DNA of 64,000 nucleotides from Petunia secreta. Its lineage: Eukaryota; Streptophyta; Magnoliopsida; Solanales; Solanaceae. A program made the position numbers and the translations under genes. Of this stretch, positions 11,746 through 23,862 are shown piece by piece. The stretch lies in assembly GCA_029990175.1 (NCBI GenBank), contig JARKIP010000010.1, positions 44,448,001 to 44,512,000 of the forward strand, in the 5' to 3' direction. The notes under the pieces were generated by a model. The model searched no databases. It worked only from the letters and a program-made list of their open reading frames with translations, and was not told the origin of the DNA. The stretch's first letter is position 1, and every line of letters begins with the position of its first letter.

Positions 11746-13299
11746 CTAACCTGCAAAATATATTAGGGGTTAGTTTTTGGAACCTAGACAAGCTTGGGTC
11801 CCATCTTATAAGAAAATGGATGAATTAAGTCTTTCCTAGCCCATCTAGGTAATATAAACTTTTTGTTCTTTGTTTTATCCCTTCTAACTACCATGCAATT
11901 TTCTTTAGAGTGTCTAGTGTTCCCACAGAAGATGCGCAGCATATTACAAGGAAGCCCTACATATTTTCTTTTAGGGTTATAAGGTGGCAGTGGTTTCTTG
12001 TAACCTAAGCCCTTCTTGCCTTTGTTCTGATTTTCAAGAGCCTAGTTTATGGCCTCAGAGGACTTGTTTCATTTAGTGAGTCTTTTGAGTTCATAATCAA
12101 CTTTTTCAAACTTTTCATGAAGAACTCGGTTCTTCTTAGTTTCCTGACAGAGAACATCATTTTTCTTTTTAAGTTCAACTTCAAGCTCAGTTTGAAAATC
12201 GCTAATTACTTGTTTTCCACTAGCTTCTCTCATTCTAGTAACTTCGAGTTCAAGTTTTGAGATTTTATTCTTGTGAGCAAGAACCTGACCATTACAAAAG
12301 GCATCAGTTTCCTCAACTTTCGTATTAGCTTTCTCCAGGTTCTTGCAATTTGATTTTGGTTCAGACAAACCATAGATAGATGGTCTTTCTCAACGTTCAA
12401 CTTTTCATATCCCTCAATTAGAATGGCGGTTATTAATGAGAGACTTTTAGGAGAATATGTGTGAAGTTTTTCATTAATATCGGAGAGACTTATCTCAGCT
12501 GCATGTGTAGACTCCTCGTCGTCAGATGCCATGAGAGCCAGTTCTTTTTTTCTTGGGATCTTCATTGTAGAGTTCATTTAGCTTCTTCCATATCTCTTTT
12601 GCAGTAGCACATATTGATACTTTAGCCAACACACCGAAACTCAGTCCATAATTTAATGCTAGTACAGCCTTAGCATTTGCTTGGAGCCAGTCCAGATCTT
12701 GTGTGTCAGGCTCTTCCACTAGCTTTGGTACCAAGGACCCATTCGAGGTTCTTTTTAAAAGAACATGAGGTCCTTGTTTCACAGTCATCGACTGTAATCC
12801 ATTGCCTGAAGGAACGGCTTCATCTCCCTCTTCGATTCTTCATAATGAATTCCTTCAAACAGCGGTGGTCTAGATAGATCTCTTCCCTCAGTGATTTCAT
12901 CAGTCAATCCTACTAGTTCTAATGGCGACTCATCGTCAGGTTCTTCTTCTGCATCAGATTCACTTTCAGAGGGTCCCCAAGTTGCATAGAAGGCTTCTTT
13001 CTTCTTCATTCTTTATACCTTGAAGTTTGGTGGACGCCTCATCTTTTTCTTGTCCTTGTCCTTTTCCTTATCCTTTGAAGCTCTATTCATCAACCACTTA
13101 ATTTTCCAAATTGGACAATCTTTGACAGTGTGATCAGTCTTGAAGCATTTGAAGCACCCTTAGTAGTCTGGACTGTCAACATGTTTTTCTTGCCAGAGTT
13201 GTCCCTAGTTTTCTTCTTGTATCCGTTGAACTTGCCAAGGTTGAACTGTTGTCTGAGAGCACTGACCATCGCCATCTCAACCTTATCAATCTCGCCTTC
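11746..13299 (-). pseudogene. Copia gag, 3' part, with a second N-terminal-like domain
   Basis: Minus strand from 13,299: the gag frame resumes directly after the Athila insertion, with a zinc knuckle CFKCFKTDHTVKDC (CX2CX4HX4C, about 13,100-13,145). It is followed by a basic stretch and an acidic WGPSESESD segment. Then, unexpectedly, a second gag N-terminal-like domain appears (about 12,570-12,880: LFEGIHYEESKREMKPFLQ and TAKEIWKKLNELY). After it come the SYSPKSL-type coiled-coil region (12,069-12,560) and a second, damaged zinc-finger region (CGNTRHSKENC, about 11,900), ending in GPKLVWVPK near 11,780. Several stops and frameshifts. Confidence 0.8.
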
Positions 13300-14610
13300 T
13301 GATAAGTTGGTAGTTTACCAACTTAAAGACTACTTTGAGCTTTCGTTTTTGAATCTAAAGGCAACATTTTGTGTTGACTAAAGTCGTAAATGGCTTAGTT
13401 TTAGGTTTTAATGATTTTGCATGAGCATTGGTTGAAGATTGAAGCTAAAGAGCAAGAATTGGAGCCAAAGTGTGCAGATCATAAGCTATAGCCTGAGGCG
13501 CCCCGCTTGGCAAACTTCAGAGAGTGGAGAATTGAGATTCAGCATGAGGCGCTAAGCCTAAAATCCCAGGTAGAGCGCCTGGACAAAGTCCAGAGAGTAA
13601 GAATTTGGCAACCAGGATTAGGCGCTCCGCCTACATGCCTGATGTGTTCCACCTCAGGATGTGTACCTGCATTTTTCAGCTTGTATAAATAGCTAAAACT
13701 AGGGTTTTAACATTATTATATTCCATATTACACACACTATTCCTAGAGGCAATTTGAGAAGTAGAGGTTATTACATTGATTTGTAAGCTTCTTAACTTGT
13801 ATTTTTGAATCTTGGTTCATATATCAATTCAAGATCTATGTTTGAAATCATTACTTTATTTCATTACATATTTATTGTGTTGATTCAAACCCCTAGTATG
13901 AGTGGTTAAACTCATAACTAGGGGTGTAAACATGCTATAGTGATAGAAAATCAATGGGTGTTGTTTCATTTCACTCACCATAACACAAGTAACAATTATC
14001 CAACTCCCCATTGCAATAAAAAAATTAATATCCATGATATATGGGATTTCTTGTCTACTTTGCTAACTAAAGACTCGGAAGAGATTAGTTAGTGTAGAAT
14101 AGTGGAGTTGCGAGGATTCGGGTTTATAGGCTATTTTCATAGACTAACCTATCTAAAAGGAGTTACGCTCGGAAGAGGTCTCCTTTCTTGGGGTCTTTGA
14201 GTAGTGCTTAAGCATTCAACTAAGGCTTTGGCGAGTGGGTTGAGATAAATATCTCTTAGGCCAGGAGGATTTTAGAGATTACATTAGAACGACTTGACCG
14301 TAATTCTATTTGTGCTGGGATGGTGAAGTGAATACACCCGTTGATTGGAAATTACTATTAGCCAGTTTAACTCCTAGCTTCGTAATATAGAATCAATTAC
14401 TCGCTTTAATTTGTATGCATTGTAGTATAACGTAGAAGTATATCAACATCCCCATTTCTAGGACTCAATCTAAGCTCCATTTGAATTTCTAATTGCAACT
14501 CTCTTACTTGACAAGCTAGTTGCTTTGGGATATCGACCCCGACTTACATCAGGTATTATACTTTGACGACCGCCCCTCACCATTAATGGTGTTGGATTGA
14601 GCATGGATCA
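13300..14610 (+). repeat. 5' LTR of the Athila-like element
   Basis: This LTR is 1,311 bases, begins TGATAAGTTGG and ends CATGGATCA. It has a TATA box (TATAAATAG, 13,684-13,692) and, just upstream, three GC-rich hairpin words (13,496-13,508, 13,547-13,559, 13,620-13,632). The 3' copy is about 350 bases longer because of a 393-bp internal duplication. Confidence 0.93.
13496..13632 (+). repeat. Cluster of AGGCG-NNN-CGCCT hairpin words in U3
   Basis: Three copies: AGGCGCCCCGCTT (decayed), AGGCGCTAAGCCT (decayed) and AGGCGCTCCGCCT (perfect 5-bp arms). The last ends 52 bases upstream of the TATA box. See the clusters in element B. Confidence 0.75.
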
Positions 14611-14615
14611 ACTTT

Positions 14616-14634
14616 TGGCACCGTTGCCGGGGAA
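14616..14634 (+). other. Primer binding site of the Athila-like element
   Basis: tggcaccgttgccggggaa lies 5 bases after the LTR end. It is one base from tggcgccgttgccgggga, which as I recall pairs with the 3' end of tRNA-Asp and is usual in Athila/Tat elements. Confidence 0.85.
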
Positions 14635-14672
14635 CTACAGTTTTAATATTGAGTTGCATTAGTTAATCAAAG

Positions 14673-15206
14673 TTGTTTAGTTCTCAGTCCTTGCATTTTA
14701 ATTTTGTTTTTGTTTCACCTTATGTAGGTGAAACATGGCTTATATACAACCATTATTATAATCAACAATATAGGAATCCGCAAGAATATGATGAAGAGTT
14801 CTATGTAGAGCTCAATGAAGAGGGTTATCCATTTCATGTCGAGCAAATAGATGATGATGATCCTCAAGTTGAAGCTAATGATCTACAAGTTGAAAATGTG
14901 GCACCTCAAGGTGATAACCTTTTGCTCAACCAAATGTGGGTGCTCAAGCAAATGCAGGGGTTCAAGCGGATGGAAAAGGAATTCTTGGGGAAGATGTTGG
15001 TGTTGCGGGTAATGCTAATCGAGGGAGGGGGTAACAATGCAAACCGAGGTGGCCGAGGTGTGAACCAAGGTGGTCGGGGAGCAAACCATAGAGGTAGAGC
15101 CAATGTTAACCGAGAGGGAAATGCCAATAGAGTGAATGCTCGCAATTTTAACCGGAATCAAGAGTATGCTAGAGGCGCTTGGGACTATCAACAAGAAATG
15201 CAAGAC
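14673..15206 (+). pseudogene. Athila-like gag, 5' part (cut by the Tat element)
   Basis: An open frame of about 178 codons before the Tat insertion. It encodes an acidic segment (EQIDDDDPQVEANDLQ) and then Gly/Arg/Asn-rich repeats (NRGGRGVNQGGRG type) around 15,030-15,130. The true start codon is uncertain: the ATG at 14,673 is in frame and 38 bases after the primer site, and ATG 14,734 is also possible. The frame continues exactly into the sequence at 36,387 once the Tat element and one aagac duplicate are removed. Confidence 0.75.
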
Positions 15207-15762
15207 TGTGTTGGCCTAAATCAGGATAGGACAACAAATCGAATTTGTATTAGGTTTCACTGGTAATTTTCCTCTATCAAAGTGATGTTCGAGCTAAAGT
15301 TGAATTCGAACTGGATGAAAGGATAAATGAGGCAAGAAATAAATTAAATGACAAATGAAACAACATGTATAATTAAAGTTGAATATTGTATTGATCACGT
15401 CTTGTTTGTTTACAGAAGAATTAAATTTATAGCTAGGAAAAAATGACGTTGTAACTATCATAATTGTTCCTTTATGGTCATTACTTCGTGTTTAATCTTG
15501 GTTGACTCACGGTCTTTCTCTTAAATGCTAGAGCAACAGTCGACAGTTACAAAGGTTGGACCTCATTTTCTGAGGTGCTGCATCCGCTCAAGGTTACATT
15601 GTTACGATGTTTTCTCCGAGCTCAATGCTTTGAGTTCACTCCTCTTTGTTTCCTGAGGCGATTTCCTGGGTCAAAGAGTCATGCAACCTCTCCTCGTAAG
15701 TTTTCCTCGTGGAGTGGACTTCTTGTTAGGCTTCGAGGTCTCGGTGAATTTTCATCCAATAC
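15207..15762 (-). repeat. 3' LTR of the Tat element
   Basis: 556 bases. It matches 35,814-36,381 over its length. On the plus strand it starts tgtgttggcc, where the other copy reads tatgttggcc, and ends ccaatacc, where the other copy reads ccaataca; each inner end has lost one terminal base of the TG/CA pair. Confidence 0.92.
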
Positions 15763-15780
15763 CGATAGTTCCCCCACCCT
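15763..15780 (-). other. Polypurine tract of the Tat element
   Basis: The minus strand reads aagggtgggggaactatc immediately inside the 3' LTR, the expected place for the plus-strand primer. Confidence 0.8.
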
Positions 15781-15959
15781 TCGGATAATTACTAGGCTAC
15801 GAGCCAACGAGTCAACAGCAGATTGATCTCGCTTCTCTGTCACCCACCCAGTGTTCGAGGGTGAAGGATGAAGACTCGAGCACTATTGACCTCGGGAGCA
15901 CATTTCGTGTTGCTAGAAATAATATCTCTTCAAATTGGATACGTTCCAATTCAAAGGCT

Positions 15960-17400
15960 CTTGCTTCCCCTTAAGGTCTGCTAGCAGATAGGATCTTTTC
16001 CATTCGATTGTTTTTACTCGGTAGGGGCCTTCTCAATTGGCGGCCAATTTTCTTGCATTTTTCTCTTTGGTTGTTTGATTCGAGGCTCTTAAGACATAAT
16101 CACCAACCTTAAAATTCTCGTAGCTTGTCTTTTTTGTTCAAGTAGGCCTCGATTCGTTGTTTTTGGGCTGTTAACCATACCAGCTTCATCTCTCTTCGTT
16201 CTTCAAGCAAGTCCAGCTCTATTCTCATTTCTTTTTTATTAGACTCCTTAGTAGAGTGTGCATAGCGGAGGCTTGGTTCTCCCACCTCGACAGAAATTAA
16301 TGAATCGAACCCGTATACGAGAGAAAATGGTGTTTCTCCAATGTTGTTCTTCTCTGTTGTCCTCATTGCCCATAGTACTTCTGGTAACTCATCAGGCCAT
16401 GAACCCTTGGCTTCGTCCATCCTCTTTTTAAGGTTGTCAATAATTATCCTGTTTGATGATTTAGCCTGTCCATTGGTGCTTGGGTGGTAAGGTGATGAGG
16501 TTACCCTTTTGATCCCCCATTTTCTGAAGAAAGTCGTGACCTCCGAACCAACGAACTGCGTACCATTGTCACAAGTAATCTCCTTTGGGACTCTAAATCG
16601 ACATATGATGTTTTTACATATGAAATCGATAACACTTTTTCTGCCTTACCCTGGCAAAAGCTCCTGCCTCGATCCATTTGGAAAAATAATCAGTAAGTAC
16701 GAGTATGTATTTGACACTGCCTTTCGCTTTGTGGAAAGGTCCTACGATATCCATATACTACTTCATGAAGGGCCATGGTGAAACCACCGAGTGCAAGGGC
16801 TCGGCTTGTTGGTGAATCATAGAAGCATGCTTTGACATTTGTCACACTTCCTAACGAACACTCTGGCATGCGCGCTCATCTCAGGCCGGTAATAGCCGAC
16901 TCGGAGTAGTTTGCGAACGAGAGCCTTGGCCCCTGAGTGGTTGCTGCATGTTCCTTCGTGCACTTCTCTCATCACGTATTCATATTCTCTAGGCCTAAAC
17001 ATTTGGCCATCTAGCCGTAATAAAGTTTTTTGTATAGCTGTCTGTATACCATTACGTATGGGACAACTTGCTTTCTGAATTTTGCCGCATCCTTTTTTAT
17101 CTGTGGTAGAGTCTCTGACTCTAGATAAGAGATGAATTTTGTTCGCCAGTCCCAATGTCGATTCACAATATTCATTTCTAGTTTCACCTTTCCTATGGCC
17201 GACGTGAAAACCCTAACTGTGGCATCAGTCCACGAGTCGTCTGTTGCTACTACCAAGGCCCGATGGGCTAGAGCATCAGCCTCGGCAATTTCCTCTCGTA
17301 GTACTTGCATGACTTTCCATTCTTGAAAGGCCTCGAGTGCTTGTTGCATTCTTACGCAAGTTGCTTTATTATGGTCTCTCAAGCCGTATACCCACCGAGA
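15960..17400 (-). pseudogene. Tat integrase (broken)
   Basis: Minus strand, in order: an H-H-C-C zinc-binding domain (about 16,830-16,960, with HEGTCSNHSGAKAL and KCDKCQ), the core start DIVGPFHKAKG and TDYFSKWIEAG (about 16,690-16,760), a stop-ridden middle, and the C-terminal half open from 16,420 to 16,109 (DELPEVLWAMRTTEKNN, ETPFSLVYG). The N-terminal side (17,011-17,382) matches the RNase H-integrase linker and carries EADALAHRA, the last RNase H acidic motif. Several stops (near 17,010, 16,815 and 16,600). Confidence 0.85.
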
Positions 17401-18060
17401 ACTTGATTCACCACTAGTTGTGAGTCACACCTTAACTTTAGATTTTCAACTCCCATTTCTTTGGCCAACTTTAATCCTGCTATGGCGGCTTCGTATTTGG
17501 CTTCATCGTTGGTCAGCCTCTGAGATTTCATTGAGTGCCTTAACTTCCCTTAGTGGGGGCTTCGAGCACTATTCCGAGCCCCGAATCGTTGGAGTTGACT
17601 GCTCCATTTGTGTAAAGCTTCCATACTCCGGGGGTAGGATCTTTTGAAATTAAACTCTCTTTCTCCACCTCGGGAAGAAGTTTAACACTGAAATTGGCTA
17701 CAAAATTAGCCAGTACTTGAGATTTGATAGTTGTGCGGGGTTAATATATGATGTCATACTCACTTAGCTCGACAGCCCACCTAGACAATCTCCCTGACAA
17801 CTCTGGCTTATGCAATATACTTCTCAAGGGGAAAGTTGTCATTACGGCTACCAGATGGCATGGGAAGTAGAGGCGCAATTTCCTAGCAGCAATGACTAAT
17901 GCAAGCGCTAATTTTTCTGAATGTGGGTACCTTGTTACAGCATCGAGGAGGGATTTGCTAACATAGTATATTGGCTGCTACTTTCCTTCTTCCTCCCGAA
18001 CTAGAACAACACTTACTGACACCTCGGAGACAGCTAGGTAAACCAATAGGGTCTCGCCAT
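17401..18060 (-). pseudogene. Tat RNase H, 3' part after the Ogre-like insertion
   Basis: Reading leftward from 18,060, the frame continues the RT-RNase H connection (ETLLVYLAVSEV) cut at 33,886. It passes PIYYVSKSLLDA and KLALALVIAARKL and reaches a second RNase H-like segment with WKLYTNGAVNSNDSGLG (about 17,590-17,640), where TDGA is expected, so the first catalytic aspartate of that copy is asparagine. Stops follow. This double arrangement fits the RNase H plus archaeal-type RNase H pair typical of Tat elements. Confidence 0.75.
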
Positions 18061-21000
18061 TGTTGACACCCAATTTTGTCCCGAAATTTTCGAATTAATG
18101 TCTAATTATTTTAAAAAGGATAATTTTAAAAATCAAAAGCTAATTGAATAATTTGGAAGAAAATAGGCTAAAATTGCGCAACATAGCCTAAATCCTAGCC
18201 TACCCACACAAAAATCCCTTTTAACTAAATCCCCCACAACATTTCCCATTTCAGTTGCCCAAACCCCTAACCCGTTTTCCCCATTTCCCTGACCCGGTTT
18301 CAAGAGCCCTAACCCGCAAGTCCGCGACCATTCCTTCAATTCACACCCCAAAACGCAGAAACAATCGAATTAAACGACAAGCACTTGTTTTTCTTGTCTT
18401 CTTCTTCCGTTCGATGCCTCGCTGGACACAACCCACGCGTTCGTTCTTGTACGAGTTCATTCGAGCCTTAAATTTGATTCCAACGGTCATTTTCCTTTGG
18501 GATAAGACACGAATTGTACCATTTATGCGGGAAATGGACGATTCCAACCCTTATCTCATAGGTAAAATGTCGATTTTGGGTCACAAGTATAAAGAAAGAA
18601 ATCAGAATTCGAAACCCTAAGGTATGAGGTATATATATCCCTTATTTCTTTCATTTTGGAGGGGGAGCAGCTGATACACATTTTCTTAGCTTTCTTTCCT
18701 TTTTGAATCCAAACATACATATAGCGTTATTTTCTGTTTTGGGATTAACACATTTTTTTCGAATGTGTCATCACTTCATTATGCTAGCCGTCGACCTTGC
18801 TCGCGTCGCTTAGTCGAGTCGCATTTGCTTCGGACCCTCGCCCCATTCACTGCCCTTAGAAAGGTAACAACCTCATCTCGACAATTTGTGATTTGTCTAT
18901 GTATTGCCATTTAAATTTGAAATGTTTGCACTGCCCTGCTATTACAAATCTGAAAATGCATCCTGTTTTTCCACCTCTCTTGTTTAAAACCTAAGACCTC
19001 TTTCCCTTTATTTAGCTTTGTTAACTTGAATCTCATTGTGCTGTTTGTTAGCAAGAATAAAGTTCAGACCATTCTGTCAAGTTTCTATCTTTCGAATGAT
19101 TATAAGTTTATGAATATGCATCAAGTTTGAGCCTTTATTATTCCTAAGTATAAAAGTTGAGGTCTTTGTGAATACTTAAAAGTGTGAAGCTGGATTTTGT
19201 TCTGATTTCAGTCATGGAAGCGGTGTTAAGAGTTTTGTTTAGTCGACTAAGGAAATGCATCTTCTTTGTGTTTTTGTTGTTTTCTTCATGAAACTGTTTC
19301 AAATGGAATCCCAGTGAAATAAAAAATCAAATCTTTGGTAGTTATGTTTTGGCGTAGTGATAAAATAAGTAAAATATCATCTTCAAGTTAGTTTCCTTGT
19401 GGCCTGGTTCCTGGTAGTATGTGTTGTAAGAGGGAGAAGTCCAACGAGGTGCATAGCTGTTCTGGAGTAGTAGGTATGCGTTTGTGTGTGTGTGTGTGTA
19501 GGGATTCAAGGAAGTGTTTCAGTTTAAGAGAGGGGTATGTGAAAGAGAGTAGCAGTTCCTGGTAGTGGAAAGGAAGGAATTCAGGTTGAGAGGGAGCCTG
19601 TGAGATTTTGGTCAAGTTGGAAGGCAGTTTGTCCAGTTTGTTTCTATTTCAGTTCCAGGGAGAGTTTGGTTTTAAGCTAGAGGTAGTCTTGATAATAGCA
19701 GGGGTATGGGGGTATGTTTTAGATGTTTGGAAGCTGTGAATGTAAGAGGGAGTTTAGGTGGAATTGGGAAAGCATTTGTGAGGGAGTACAGGTGGTTTCT
19801 TGTTTCAGCGAGTGGTTTCTGGTGGAGGTAATGAGTTTCAAAAAAAGTTTCTGATAGTGGTTGGAGGCTGCTTTGAGGGTGCTGAGTCCAGTGAGGGTGA
19901 AGCAAGTTCTTGGTTTGTTCAGGGAATCTTGGTTCCTACGATTTTTGGTGTGTGAGAGGTGTAGCAGGAGTTCCTAGGCTGGGTAATTGGTCTGATGATG
20001 TTAAGCAAGCAGCAGCAGGTGCGAGTTTTATTTCTAGTCGAGCCAGGTGCTTGGTAATTGTTCAGGTGTTTTATCTGGTGTCAGTTGGGTCTTTAGGATG
20101 AGGTCTGGTTTCTTGATTTCTGTTCCTGCCATTTTAGAATAGGGGAGGGTCTGTTCATGAGTTGTGCCCATAAGTTTGAGTAAATTGTCGAGGTTCTATG
20201 AACCTGTAGAGCAAAGCATTATCACTTGCACTGGTACACTGGTAAAATAGATGTTGATGAGACCAAGCTTCTAAGGTGATTAATTAATTGGGGCATTGAA
20301 CCAAATCGACACCCCGCTACATCTCAAATTCTGTTTACTTTAGTGACAAGTTGTACACTATTATCTAGCTTGATTGGCTTTCCTTTCTAGTTAAAACAAT
20401 GAGTTTGCAATATTGGCTTAAAGAATTACGTTTTAATTTGTTTGTCTTCAGTTTTAACTGAACGGGCTGTTTACAATTTTCATTTTGCAAAATGTAATGT
20501 CTTGAGCCGCTACTAATTCTCTCTCTCCTTTTCTTGTTATCTTTTCTTTTGCATGATCAACTCTTGGGAACGAGTTGAAATAAAACTCACAATTGGGATG
20601 GCATGCACCTTGAAGTTATTTGATCCGCTCCGCATTTTCGGGATTTGATATCCCCGAAAATGTAAAAGAAAGAAAAAATGAAAATCACAAAGTCCAAGGC
20701 TCAATGATTGAGTTTGCGCTTCCGGGTTCTATCTTCTAAACTCCATCCTTCCCCGCTCCCTTAGAAAATATATGTTGTATAGGACTTCCCCATAGACCGG
20801 AGCAGGAGCCCTATAGGATAGAAATGATATTTGAACTATGAATAATTATTGTAAATTACTTAAATTGTTTTATATGAATACTTTGTATCATTTCTTTGCG
20901 AATCGCCAATTAATTTATGGATGTTTAGAATCATTTTTCTATTAATGAGTGCAAATAAAATTCGATTAAAATCATACCTTCGTCATAATTTGTATTTGAA

Positions 21001-21778
21001 TTATTTATTTGTTGATTATATTAATATTCAATTATTTATTTATTTAATCTAATTTATTTATTTAGTTAATCAATTAAATTTTAATCCATTATTTATTTAT
21101 TTACTTAATCTAATTTATTTAATTTCAATTAATTAGTTATTAATTTAATCAATTAAATATTTATTTAATTAATCAATTATTGTTCATTTACTCCTTTATT
21201 TAATTAAAATTGATAAGTATTCATTTATTTAATTAAGTTATTTATTTATCTATTTATTCAATCAATTAATTAATCCTTTATTATTATCCCATTATTTATC
21301 TAGTTTATTTATTTATTTATCTAACTTCATTTAATCTTTATTTATTTAATTAATTAACCAACTGATTATTATTTAACTATCCATTTAATTGGTCTTAAAT
21401 TTGGTCATTTATCTATATAAGTATCAACATAACTAAAATCTTATCTTATTTTTATTATTTCTATTATCCTTATTTAAAATTAATTTTATATACTTATTAT
21501 CCTTAACAAATTCGTGAAAACCGCCGGATTAACCGCATTTAGCGGATTTTCAAAAGTGCTCCCGCTAGGGACCTTCTTTCGAATTTAATAGAACCACTTA
21601 CCTAGAATCTCTGAATTTAATTTCTTTTAATAAAGAATAAATTGAACTCTTTAGTCAACTTAGGTTCCAAATAATCCTTAAATTAGGTGGCGACTCCAAA
21701 GAAGCCCTTTGGAGTCCCACTTTGTTGAAATTACATCCCGATGCATACTTGTGTGTATTTTTTTGGGAGGGTTCAACA
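18061..21778 (+). repeat. 5' LTR of the Ogre-like element
   Basis: 3,718 bases, nearly identical to 30,161-33,880 (about 15 differences in the first 560 bases by eye, 2-3%). It includes a frame of 121 codons (18,255-18,620) conserved in both LTRs, a (GT)n run near 19,483-19,499 and an AT-rich block. The start of transcription was not located. Confidence 0.95.
20985..21480 (+). repeat. AT-rich low-complexity block (TTTATTTA/TTAATTAA)
   Basis: About 500 bases built mostly from tttattta, aatta and atcaatta words. The same block recurs in the other LTR at about 33,085-33,590, with small indels in the word array. Confidence 0.8.
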
Positions 21779-21781
21779 GCG

Positions 21782-21799
21782 TGGCGACTCCGCTGGGGA
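21782..21799 (+). other. Primer binding site of the Ogre-like element
   Basis: tggcgactccgctgggga lies 3 bases after the LTR end. I recall this as the tRNA-Arg-type primer site of Ogre elements. Confidence 0.85.
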
Positions 21800-23862
21800 T
21801 ACGCAAATGGTTCTAACCAAAAGATTTTCACGAATGTGCGTTATTTATGTATGTGTTGATTGTATGTATGCGTAGCTTAACTCTTTGTTTGTTTGCATGC
21901 GTAGAATTAATTGTTGGAAATGAATGTATTGAAGCCTGTTTTTATTTGTGCATAATCTACATTCCGTTCATATTTCCTCCCTCATGGAGCCTGTCAATTC
22001 TCTTTCACCTCCTCGATTTCATCACGGGGCACCCGCTTGACGGGTAGTTATGCAGGAAGGGCATTGCCCTTACCTCACTCTTTGAAACTTCTTTCGTATC
22101 ACCAAAAGTTAGTTCGGGATACTGAGATTGCCTGGTTTTGTCATGGCCAGTTCTACTGCGTTGTGAGGCCAGGTCTATCCCGCATAGGTCGAGTCAACCT
22201 CAACCGTTAGCCCACTCTTAGATGGAGCTTTTAGGAGCATGCATGCATTTACACCTTAGTCTGGACCCGGTCCTTGATACCGTCTCCATAGTTAGGAAAC
22301 CGCCCTTACGTCAATGGGTTTTTGAAACCCAACGACAATGCATATTATGTGCTATGTGATAACGAATCCTCAGTCCTAACCATGTTTTGAGCAAAATCAG
22401 ATTTGGAATTTTGTCTCCTATGTTGTCTTTTAGGGCAGAAAATGGAAGAATTTAGCAGAATTTATGTGGTCATAGCAGTCCAGGGAAAGTTAGGCAGATT
22501 TGATTTCTTTGTGTTTTGGAGATGGTATGGTGTAGTGAGATCTAAGAGGCGAAGCCCCTGGTGTCTTTAAAAGATCAGTGGGGTCCCTCTCGTGAATGGC
22601 TTTGCGTGTGTGCAGGCCCATGTTGACTAACCAGCTGTAAATTCTTATGGAATGAAGTATGCTTGTCGCATACTAGGAGAGTGAAGCCCCTATGTCTATA
22701 AACGACCAATGGGGTCCCTCCTTGAAGACCAGTGCGGTCTTGGCTACCTTAAAAACTGAGAGGCTTGATTAAAGCCGAGGACCAGTAAGGAGCCCTATGA
22801 ACAAGGTCTGTGAGCCTTGCAAAATCTAGGAAGCTGAGATGCTTGTCCAAAGCCAAGGACCAGTGAGGTTTTATTTGTAAAAGGTCAATTGGAACCTTTT
22901 ATGATTTGCAGTCTGGTATTGTGAAAGCAGTTGAAATTTTCACACCTGGATGTTTTAAAATAATTGGGAGTTGTGATTGGAGGAGTGTGGATATTTGCAA
23001 AAGGTATGGAGGATTGTTTCAGGTTTAGGCATTTGGGTTTTAGAATTCTGTGCAGATGTTGTGAAGAACATGAGCTGTGTTGGAATTTCGAGTTGATACT
23101 AACTTTCGGAAGTTAGTTGGGATAACGGGATTGCAGTGTCGAGGCGGAGAGCTGATTATTATCAATTATTGTTACTATTTATCGCTTACTCTAAATCTGA
23201 ATTGCTCAAAACTGGCATGAACTATTTTTCGTTACCACTTGTTTGCGCGTCTTAGGCCCCACCTCTGGCACAAAGAGGCACCTTACAGGGTAGGAAGCGT
23301 TCGCATTTTTATTTATGCCCAATTACTTGTGGTTGCCACATGTCAAATTATCTGTCCAATATGCGATTACTTGCTAAATATATGTTGCTTGCCTGAAATT
23401 TGTTGGCACTGATTGTGCTATGATTGAATTTTTTCGGTGGTATGGTAAGATTAACGTTATGTTACTTCAACCTATCTTTGTAAAAGGTTAACCGCTTTAC
23501 GAACACATTTATCTATCATCTGAATTCATGCATATCTTTATTTAAAATGCCTTTCAAATGTTATTTTGTTTATCTTAACCCCAGTATTGTCATCTTGCAA
23601 AATATTATTTAGCGTCATATTTTAAAGTATTCGCAAGTATATTTTCCTTTTGAAAATAATTTCAGAGTTAAACAAGCATTTCCGCGTCTGGTTTGCTTTA
23701 ACAAAATAAGTGTCTTGCTCTAAATTTTGGGTCTTTTCGATACAGTCTCAATTTCTCCATTTTGGAATAAGTTGACCCGTCAGTTTCATCTTTAATAAAT
23801 ATTTATTAAATTCGTTATGCGTTGCTAAAGGGTTAATTATTTGAACATCAAAATCAGGATCT
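21800..23862 (+). other. Leader of the Ogre-like element with imperfect internal repeats
   Basis: There is no supported gene in 2 kb. An imperfect repeat of about 43 bases (gaagcccct..gtct..aa..gaccaatggggtccctc type) occurs near 22,546 and 22,679, and another (ctgaga.gcttg..aaagcc.aggaccagt) near 22,755 and 22,833. A long untranslated leader is normal for this group. Confidence 0.6.

Noticed and set aside
18255..18620. A 121-codon open frame conserved in both LTRs of the Ogre-like element (also 30,354-30,719).
   Set aside because: The two LTRs are 2-3% diverged, so any frame survives in both. No domain, codon signature or start context supports a gene.
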